Below are positions 58,711 through 64,000 of a stretch of 64,000 bases of DNA, in pieces. Where the stretch lies: assembly GCF_000582785.1 (NCBI RefSeq), contig NZ_HG931174.1:763903-827902 (forward strand), in the 5' to 3' direction. Within the stretch, counting starts at the first letter, position 1; the number at the start of each line of letters is the position of its first letter. Under the pieces are notes generated by a model. It was not told the origin of the DNA. It saw only the letters and a program-made list of their open reading frames with translations, and did not search any database. This stretch comes from Candidatus Blastococcus massiliensis AP3. Lineage in GTDB: Bacteria; Actinomycetota; Actinomycetes; Mycobacteriales; Geodermatophilaceae. The position numbers were made by a program, and so were the translations under genes.

Positions 58711-59052
58711 TCAGCCCTTCTTCAGCGGATCGTGGCCCCAGTTCATCAGGGAGTAGCGCCACTTCGACGTCTCGACGTCCTCCTTCGCCGGTTCCTGGGC
58801 CAGATGCCGCTGCACGTAGCCGTGCACCTTCCGCATGTGCGCGAGGTCGTCGTCGGTGAGGTCGTCCTTCTTCGTGCGCAGCAGTTCCACGATGCGGCGG
58901 CCGGACGCGTGCCCGGTGGACTCGCCGTCGCCGTCCTTCTGACCGACCGCCCGCGACTCGTCGCTGTCGAGCCACTCCTCCAGTTCGCGGGGCGTCATGT
59001 TGACCGCGTCGCCGAACTCGCGCCGGACGGTGTCGGGATCCTCGCCTGCCAT
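58711..59052 (-). CDS. DUF3140 family protein
   Basis: A 113-residue small, charged, soluble protein (NMTPRELEEWLDSDESRAVGQ ... SGRRIVELLRTKKDDLTDDDLAHMRKVHGYVQRHL). The family is found in actinobacteria and some fungi and has no known function; it resembles a DNA-binding or histone-like helical protein. ATG at 59052. It may be the first gene of a run with the methyltransferase and PKS. Confidence 0.85.
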   Translation of the reverse strand: MAGEDPDTVRREFGDAVNMTPRELEEWLDSDESRAVGQKDGDGESTGHASGRRIVELLRTKKDDLTDDDLAHMRKVHGYVQRHLAQEPAKEDVETSKWRYSLMNWGHDPLKKG

Positions 59053-59153
59053 CGGATGCCTCCGCTCGCGTCGTCCCCCGCTCCCTACCGCGCTCCGGAC
59101 CTGGGGAAACCGGTCTGGTACTCCTGGACCTCCCCACTCCGCGGAGGTCCAGC

Positions 59154-60080
59154 GTGTCCGTCACCGTCGTCGGCAGCGTCAACGAGGACGTGCTCGTCGC
59201 GGTCGGCCGTCTCCCGGCGCGCGGCGAGACGGTGATCGGCACGTCCACGACGCAGGCACCCGGCGGCAAGGGCGCGAACCAGGCCGCGGCGGCCGGCCTG
59301 CTCGGCCCCGGCGTGCACATGCTCGGGCGGGTGGGCGAGGACGCCGCGGGCGATCGGCAACTGGCCGCGCTCGCCGGGTCCCGGGTGAACGTGAGCCGCG
59401 TGCACCGCACGCCCGGGCTGCCCACGGGCACGGCCACCATCGCGGTCGAGGAGGGCAGCGGCGAGAACCTCATCGTGGTGGTCCCCGGCGCCAACGACGC
59501 CCTGACCTCGACCGACGTCGATGTCGAGCCGGTGCACCGCGCTGACGTGCTGCTGCTGCAACTGGAGGTGCCGATGGACACCGTCCACGCGGCCGCCGCG
59601 GCGGCCGGCGGGACCGTCGTCCTCACCCCCGCACCTCCGCAGCCCCTGTCGGAGGAGCTGCTCGGCCTGGTCGACGTACTCGTGCCCAACGAGCACGAGC
59701 TGGTACAGCTCACCGGGACACCCGCCGCGGACCGGTCGCCGACCGAGCTGGTCGCCCTCGCGAAGACCCTCCCCGGACCCGTGATCGTGGTGACCCTCGG
59801 TGCCCGCGGTGCCCTGCTGGTGCGCCGCGACGGCTCCCCCCACCTGCTGCAGGCCCCTCCCTCCGTCGACGTCGTCGACACAACCGGCGCCGGCGACTGC
59901 TTCTCCGGCGCGCTCGCGCAGGCGCTGGCCCGCGGCGAGGAACTCCCCGGAGCGGTCCGGTACGCGGTCGCCGCGGCCGCGCTCTCGACCACCGGCCCCG
60001 GCGCCCGCGGCGCCCTGCCCGACGACGACACCGTCCGGGCGCTGCTGGACCGGACACCGGAGGCGACCGAGGTGGCCTGA
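59154..60080 (+). CDS. rbsK: Ribokinase, PfkB family
   Basis: Phosphorylates ribose or a related sugar. 308 residues: NED and GGKGANQA substrate motifs (about 9-48), and DTTGAGDCFSGAL near the C terminus with catalytic Asp and anion hole. GGAGG lies 7 nt before the GTG at 59154. No ribose transporter or regulator is adjacent; the RbsC-like permease at 14.6 kb is distant. Confidence 0.88.
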   Translation: MSVTVVGSVNEDVLVAVGRLPARGETVIGTSTTQAPGGKGANQAAAAGLLGPGVHMLGRVGEDAAGDRQLAALAGSRVNVSRVHRTPGLPTGTATIAVEEGSGENLIVVVPGANDALTSTDVDVEPVHRADVLLLQLEVPMDTVHAAAAAAGGTVVLTPAPPQPLSEELLGLVDVLVPNEHELVQLTGTPAADRSPTELVALAKTLPGPVIVVTLGARGALLVRRDGSPHLLQAPPSVDVVDTTGAGDCFSGALAQALARGEELPGAVRYAVAAAALSTTGPGARGALPDDDTVRALLDRTPEATEVA

Positions 60081-60142
60081 CGGTTGCCCGCCCGGGCCCA
60101 CGGGCACAGGGCCGACGACACCGGCCACCGAGGAGGACCGCC

Positions 60143-60292
60143 ATGACCGAGTCCGAGCGCGCTCCCGACGTCGACCAGCCCGAGGGCGGCACTCCCCCGC
60201 GCGAGGCCGACGGCACCGGGACGACGCCGCACACCGAGGAGCCGGCCGAGGGCGAGGAGCTCGACGGGGGCGCCGACACCCCCGACGTCTGA
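60143..60292 (+). CDS. Tiny acidic disordered protein (49 residues)
   Basis: Begins MTESERAPDVDQPEGG and ends DGGADTPDV; nearly half the residues are Asp, Glu, Gly, Pro or Thr, with no hydrophobic core. AGGAGG is 6-7 nt before the ATG, a strong ribosome site that supports translation. Too small for usual gene calling. Unknown; similar tiny hydrophilic proteins occur at 61396 and 62853. Confidence 0.6.
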   Translation: MTESERAPDVDQPEGGTPPREADGTGTTPHTEEPAEGEELDGGADTPDV

Positions 60293-60361
60293 CCGGCCCG
60301 GGGACCGGACGACGGGCGAGCCATACTCGTCAGCACGACCATGGCTCTCGTTGGAGGATGC

Positions 60362-61282
60362 GTGCCGCACGCCCCCCTCCGCACGCTGCTCGCGACCCTC
60401 GCGGTCCTCGCCCTCGCCGGCTGTTCCGACGAGGGCACCCCGGACAGCGGTGCGGCAGTGTCCTCCGGCGACCCGGCGGCGTGTCCCGGCGAGGTCGTCG
60501 AGGTCACCGTCTCCGTCGGGCAGTGGAGCGACGTCGCGCGCCGGCTGGGTGGTGCCTGTGCCACGGTGACGACGGTCGCCGCGGCCTCCCCGCGCGACGC
60601 CGAGCCGGTCGCCGCCGACCTCGCCGCCATGGCCGGCGCCGACCTCGTGCTCCTCAACGGGGCGGGCTACGACGAGTGGGCCACCGAGGCGGCCGGGAGC
60701 GGTCCGGTGGTGGTGAGCGCCGAGGAGGTCGGGGGGGCGGCGCGCCGGGCGCCCGACGTCGACCCCCACCTCTGGTACGACCCCGCGGTCGTGCCCGAGG
60801 TGGCGGAGGCGCTCGCGCGCGAGCTGGCCGAGATCTCGCCCGACGCGGCGCCGTACTTCGAGGCCCAGCACACCACCTGGACCGCGGAGCTCGGGCCCTA
60901 CCTGGCGGCTGTCGCCGGCCTGCGCGCCGAGGCGGAGGGACGCAGCTACGCGGCCACGGACCCGGTGTTCGACCGCATGGCCGCGGCCGTCGGCCTGACC
61001 GACGTCACGCCGCGGGACTACCGTCGCGGCGCCCGCGACGATCCCTCCCCCGCCGCGGTCGAGGCTCTCGAGGCAGCTCTGCGCGAGGGCAGGGTGGACG
61101 TCCTGATCCGGAACGGCCAGGCCGACGACGACGACGTCCACGAGCGGGTGCGCCAGGTGGCCGAGGACGCCGGCGTGCCCGTCGTCGACGTCCTCGGGTT
61201 CCCGGACGAGGACGAGTCGTTCGTCGAGTGGCAGGTGGACCAGCTCGCCGACCTGGCCGCGGCGCTCGGGGCGTCCTCCTGA
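60362..61282 (+). CDS. Metal-binding lipoprotein, ZnuA/TroA family
   Basis: A 306-residue substrate-binding protein for zinc or manganese. Lipobox LALAGC with Cys21; family motifs LVLLNGAGYDEW, VDPHLWYDP (metal-binding His) and ATDPVFDRMAAAVGL. Other metal ligands seen in ZnuA are less clear. GGAGG is 4 nt before the GTG at 60362, favouring it over ATG 60341. No permease or ATPase gene is adjacent, so it must work with components elsewhere. Confidence 0.85.
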   Translation: MPHAPLRTLLATLAVLALAGCSDEGTPDSGAAVSSGDPAACPGEVVEVTVSVGQWSDVARRLGGACATVTTVAAASPRDAEPVAADLAAMAGADLVLLNGAGYDEWATEAAGSGPVVVSAEEVGGAARRAPDVDPHLWYDPAVVPEVAEALARELAEISPDAAPYFEAQHTTWTAELGPYLAAVAGLRAEAEGRSYAATDPVFDRMAAAVGLTDVTPRDYRRGARDDPSPAAVEALEAALREGRVDVLIRNGQADDDDVHERVRQVAEDAGVPVVDVLGFPDEDESFVEWQVDQLADLAAALGASS

Positions 61283-61329
61283 CCGGTCGGTGGCCGTGCT
61301 CCCGCCGGCGAAGGTGACCGATCTCTCCT

Positions 61330-61344
61330 CCCCCGGAGCGGGGG
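61330..61344 (+). terminator. Short GC hairpin after the metal-binding lipoprotein gene
   Basis: CCCCC-GGAGC-GGGGG, a 5-bp stem, 47 nt after the stop. Weak candidate. Confidence 0.35.
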
Positions 61345-61395
61345 ATCACACCTCCGGCGGTGTTTCCTGCGCATCGCGGAGGGCAGGCTGAGCCC

Positions 61396-61533
61396 ATGGA
61401 CGACGAGCAGCGCGAACCCCGCACGACCCACTCCTCGCCGGAGGCGTCCGCGGACGAGTCGCGGGACACCGCCTCGACGGCCGCGACCGTCGCGCGGATG
61501 CTGGCCAACCCGCGTCGCGTGCGCCGCTCCTGA
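61396..61533 (+). CDS. Tiny hydrophilic protein (45 residues)
   Basis: MDDEQREPRTTHSSPE... with a basic C-terminal end VARMLANPRRVRRS. No clear ribosome site (GGAGGGCAGG lies 8-17 nt before the ATG). It may be real because of its third-position GC pattern and Met start, but no homologue is recognised. Confidence 0.4.
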   Translation: MDDEQREPRTTHSSPEASADESRDTASTAATVARMLANPRRVRRS

Positions 61534-61698
61534 CGCCAGGATCCCTCCTCGGCGCCGGCCGCGCGTCACCGTCCGTGGTCACTCCAGCCCCAGGAATCCC
61601 CGGCGCCCCGGCGATCTCGTAGCCCTCTCGTCACTCAGAGCGATCTCCGTCGGCGTGCCGCGAACTGATCCGTCACGGCCTCGGGCACCATCGCCCAC

Positions 61699-62325
61699 GT
61701 GACCGCCGCCATGCCTCTCGCCGCTGCCGACGACCTGTCGATCCCGGTCCGCCGCAGCCGCACCGAGCGCCAGACGATCGTCCTCGACACCGCTGACCGA
61801 CTGTTCTCCAGCCGCAGCTCGCGCAGCGTGGGGATGGACGAGCTGGTCCGGGAGACCGGGCTGGGCAAGATGACGGTCTACCGGCTCTTCAAGAGCAAGG
61901 ACGACCTCGTCGGCGCCTACCTGGCCCGCAAGGCCGCCACCGTGCTGGCCTTCATCGACGCCGAGCTGGCGCGTCTGGACGGCGACCCGCGCGCCGCCCT
62001 GCTCTCCGTGGTGGACGCCGTCGAGCGCGACGTGACCCGCATCGGCTTCCGCGGCTGCCCGTTCAACAACGTGAGCAGCGAGTACGACGACCCGCAGCAC
62101 CCGGCCCGGAGCGCGGCCGCCGACTACAAGTTCGAGCTGTACAGCCGCCTGGAGCGGCTGGCCGACGAGATCGTTCCCGGCGGCGGCGAGGACCTCGCGG
62201 CGCAGCTGCACCTGATCATCGACGGCATGTACCTGTCGGGCGGCCTGCTCGGCCCCGAAGGTCCCGCCGCGCACGGTCGGCAGCTGGCCGAGAAGCTCAT
62301 CGACGCGGCGGTCGCCCGCGCCTGA
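61699..62325 (+). CDS. TetR family regulator
   Basis: A 208-residue repressor. N-terminal HTH: TIVLDTADRLFSSRSSRSVGMDELVRETGLGKMTVYRLFKSKDDLVGAYL. The ligand domain has a Cys (RIGFRGCPFNNVSSEY), a pattern seen in a common TetR subgroup with FRGCPFxN. Ligand unknown. GTG 61699 or ATG 61711. Neighbours do not reveal the target. Confidence 0.88.
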   Translation: MTAAMPLAAADDLSIPVRRSRTERQTIVLDTADRLFSSRSSRSVGMDELVRETGLGKMTVYRLFKSKDDLVGAYLARKAATVLAFIDAELARLDGDPRAALLSVVDAVERDVTRIGFRGCPFNNVSSEYDDPQHPARSAAADYKFELYSRLERLADEIVPGGGEDLAAQLHLIIDGMYLSGGLLGPEGPAAHGRQLAEKLIDAAVARA

Positions 62326-62375
62326 CCCCGCCTCTCCGGCGTTTAGTGCACGTACCGCCGGATCACGATGGGCGG

Positions 62376-62807
62376 GTGACGACCGACCGCACCCGCCCGG
62401 ATCTCGACGACACCACCGTCGAGGCACTGGGCAAGCTCTCCGAGGCCCTCGAGACCGTCGACCAGGCACGGGGCTTCCTGTACGCCTTCCACCAGCTGAC
62501 CGGGAAGGCCGACCGCATCCTGCAGGAGTCCGTCGAGCTGTTCGAGCAGGCCGGCGCGACCGAGCTCGCCGGGGACCTCGACCGCGACCTGGTGGGCCGC
62601 AACGTGATCGCCGACCGGTGGACCTTCCAGATCGTCGAGGACTTCGACGCCGGTTACTGGGGTGCCTTCCGCGCCTTCGACGAGCGCGCCCGCGCCGAGC
62701 TCTCCGGCGGTGATCGCCACGTCTTCGAGGCACGCATGAAGCAGCGCGAGCGCACCGTCGGCCACCCCCGCCACGAGGCCGGTCCCGCCCTCTCCGACCA
62801 GGGCTGA
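62376..62807 (+). CDS. Conserved hypothetical helical protein
   Basis: A 143-residue soluble protein, strongly helical (EALGKLSEALETVDQARGFLYAFHQLTGKADRILQESVELFEQAG) with an aromatic segment IADRWTFQIVEDFDAGYWGAFRAFDE. No known motif recognised. GTG at 62376 was chosen over the upstream GTG at 62346; neither has a strong ribosome site. Confidence 0.65.
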   Translation: MTTDRTRPDLDDTTVEALGKLSEALETVDQARGFLYAFHQLTGKADRILQESVELFEQAGATELAGDLDRDLVGRNVIADRWTFQIVEDFDAGYWGAFRAFDERARAELSGGDRHVFEARMKQRERTVGHPRHEAGPALSDQG

Positions 62808-62852
62808 TCCGGTTTCCCGGACCGGCGGAACGGGCACAACCGGGCGGTGACC

Positions 62853-63017
62853 ATGCCCGACGAGAACAACGCAGGATCCGACCGCGAGGCCCAGCCCCTG
62901 GGGGCCGAGAAGGCGCCCGGAGAGGACCGGGACTCGCTGGGAGACGTCAAGGGCTCGACCGACGGCATCGCCGGACCGGCCTACCCGCCCGCCGACACCG
63001 AACCGGACGCACGATGA
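62853..63017 (+). CDS. Tiny acidic disordered protein (54 residues)
   Basis: MPDENNAGSDREAQPLG..., rich in Asp, Glu, Gly and Pro; ends in ADTEPDAR. Its TGA overlaps the ATG of the LapA-like gene by 4 nt (ATGA), which supports real translation. A GTG at 62847 in frame is an alternative start. No homologue recognised. Confidence 0.65.
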   Translation: MPDENNAGSDREAQPLGAEKAPGEDRDSLGDVKGSTDGIAGPAYPPADTEPDAR

Positions 63018-63376
63018 CCGCCCCCGATCCCCGCACGAGCGGGGGGCCCTCCGACCCGCTGAGCGTCGGGCTGGACCGCCCGGCGGCGACCGGATCGCAA
63101 GAACCGACAGGGCCCGCCGCACCGGCGGACGCCGGCCGCTCGCGGCACACGGGCCGCACCATCGGCCGATCCCTGGCCCTCGGGCTGCTGATCTTCGTGA
63201 CGGTCGTGCTGGTGCTGTTCGTCGTCTTCAACGGCGAGACCGTGCCGATCAGCCTGGTCTTCACCGACGTCGAGGCGCCCCTGGTCGTCGCGCTGCTGAT
63301 CGCGGCCGTCCTCGGCGCACTGGTCGGCTGGCTGCTGAACCTCGTGCTCCGCACCCGCCGCCGGCACCGCTCCTGA
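63014..63376 (+). CDS. LapA-like membrane protein (DUF1049)
   Basis: A 120-residue protein: disordered N terminus (1-48), then two membrane helices (SLALGLLIFVTVVLVLFVVFN and APLVVALLIAAVLGALVGWLL) around NGETVPISLVF, the DUF1049/LapA pattern, and a basic C-terminal end. LapA family members assist envelope assembly in other bacteria. Translation is coupled to the tiny acidic protein upstream. Confidence 0.85.
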   Translation: MTAPDPRTSGGPSDPLSVGLDRPAATGSQEPTGPAAPADAGRSRHTGRTIGRSLALGLLIFVTVVLVLFVVFNGETVPISLVFTDVEAPLVVALLIAAVLGALVGWLLNLVLRTRRRHRS

Positions 63377-63384
63377 CCCCGGCA

Positions 63385-63423
63385 CCGGCAGGGACACACC
63401 CCTCGGGGGCGTGTCCCTGCCGG
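63385..63423 (+). terminator. Strong terminator after the LapA-like gene
   Basis: CCGGCAGGGACAC / GTGTCCCTGCCGG, a perfect 13-bp stem, with an inner CCCC-TC-GGGG extension; starts 8 nt after the stop. Confidence 0.85.
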
Positions 63424-63450
63424 CCGTGCTTGCTCGGCTCTACCCGCCGG

Positions 63451-63475
63451 TAATATCGTTTGTTACTGGCGAGTA
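63451..63475 (+). promoter_or_regulatory. Promoter and palindromic operator of the acyl-CoA dehydrogenase gene
   Basis: TAATAT (63451-63456) is an excellent -10. Eight nt downstream, across the expected transcript start, is the palindrome TACT-GGCG-AGTA (63464-63475). A repressor there would block transcription. The palindrome resembles TetR-type operators of fatty acid genes; the regulator is not identified. The 60-nt leader follows. Confidence 0.65.
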
Positions 63476-63535
63476 GCACACGCCGGATGTAGAGACTTGC
63501 CGCCCACCGGCACGGAGCACGGGAGCACAGCGCAC

Positions 63536-64000
63536 ATGACGCACTACACCGCGAACCTGCGGGACCTCGAGTTCAACCTCTTCGAGTTCCTGGACACCAA
63601 GGACCGTTTCGGCACCGGGCCGTTCGAGCAGATGGATGCCGAGACCGCGCGGGGTGTGCTCACCGAGATCCGCAAGCTCTCCGAGGGCCCGATCGCCGCG
63701 TCGTTCACCGACGCCGACCGGAACCCGCCGGTGTTCGACCCGGCCACGAACTCGGTGACGCTCCCCGAGTCGTTCAAGAAGTCCGTCGCGGCGCTCAACG
63801 CCGGTGAGTGGTTCCGGCTGGACCTCTCCGAGGAGCTCGGGGGCTTCGGCGCACCCGCCGTCCTGACCTGGGGCGCCTTCGAGATGGTGCTCGGCGCCAA
63901 CCCCGCCGTCTTCATGTACGGCTCCGGCCCCTCCTTCGCGCAGACGCTGTACGACCTCGGCACCGAGGACCAGAAGAAGCTCGCCCGCCTGATGATCGAC
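63536..64000 (+). CDS. Acyl-CoA dehydrogenase, FadE5-like (3' end outside window)
   Basis: First 155 codons of an acyl-CoA dehydrogenase with the extra N-terminal domain seen in FadE5 (about 600 residues): THYTANLRDLEFNLFEFL, then SFKKSVAALNAGEWFRLDLSEELGGFG and GANPAVFMYGSGPSFAQTLYDLGTEDQKKLA, the substrate/FAD-domain start. Oxidises acyl-CoA and passes electrons to ETF, then to EtfD. Preceded by a strong promoter and operator. ATG at 63536. Confidence 0.9.
   Translation, partial: MTHYTANLRDLEFNLFEFLDTKDRFGTGPFEQMDAETARGVLTEIRKLSEGPIAASFTDADRNPPVFDPATNSVTLPESFKKSVAALNAGEWFRLDLSEELGGFGAPAVLTWGAFEMVLGANPAVFMYGSGPSFAQTLYDLGTEDQKKLARLMID

Overview
The window is a gene-dense, very GC-rich (about 73-75 percent by eye) stretch of an actinobacterial chromosome. 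GTG starts are common, stop/start overlaps of the ATGA or GTGA type are frequent, and several genes look leaderless. The order purA / Rv0358-like gene / DUF3151 / fba, the dnaK-grpE-dnaJ-hspR operon with HAIR operators, a membrane Fe-S reductase of the EtfD type, and dcd all match neighbourhoods known from Mycobacterium and relatives. Free-living traits (chemoreceptor, DevS/DevR-like pair, type III PKS, LGFP and subtilase secreted proteins) suggest the order Geodermatophilales or a close neighbour; that placement is inference. No phage, insertion sequence, CRISPR array or rRNA was seen. One tRNA-Gly(CCC) is present.

Layout. 1-14 kb holds most of de novo purine synthesis: purS-purQ-purL and purD, purB-purC, purA, all on the minus strand, interrupted by a large secreted LGFP-repeat protein, a PKD-domain membrane protein, a glycerophosphodiester phosphodiesterase and rsgA. 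14-25 kb holds a two-gene sugar-type ABC transporter whose ATPase has altered catalytic motifs, fructose bisphosphate aldolase, an FAD disulfide oxidoreductase, a small kinase/methyltransferase/NUDIX group, a GlcD-type oxidase, pyrE, and two similar four-helix membrane proteins facing each other. 25-37 kb is a stress region: clpB with a perfect HAIR operator, an OhrR/OsmC peroxide pair, an efflux pump with two MarR regulators, then hspR-dnaJ-grpE-dnaK. 37-42 kb has an AbiEi/DUF559-type gene bracketed by 53-bp inverted repeats, the EtfD-like reductase, a CynX-type transporter and dcd.

43-54 kb is devoted to envelope and signalling: a subtilase, a PAS protein next to a soluble chemoreceptor, an OmpR-type two-component system that shares an unusual composite operator with an acidic secreted protein, tRNA-Gly, and a GGDEF-EAL protein. 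54-59 kb carries a universal-stress-like protein, a DevS-like sensor with the heme-ligand histidine, a convergent DevR-like regulator with a CRP-like site, and a type III polyketide synthase plus methyltransferase. 59-64 kb has ribokinase, an orphan metal-binding lipoprotein, several tiny acidic proteins, a TetR regulator, a LapA-like protein and the start of an acyl-CoA dehydrogenase of the FadE5 type.

How it fits together: the purine genes are housekeeping. The heat-shock genes form one HspR circuit that has been extended into MarR/efflux genes. EtfD and the FadE5-like dehydrogenase are two parts of beta-oxidation electron flow. The most unusual signals are the composite operator at 48.6 and 51.5 kb, the inverted-repeat-flanked nuclease-fold gene at 37-38 kb, and the ABC ATPase with substituted Q-loop, signature and H-switch.
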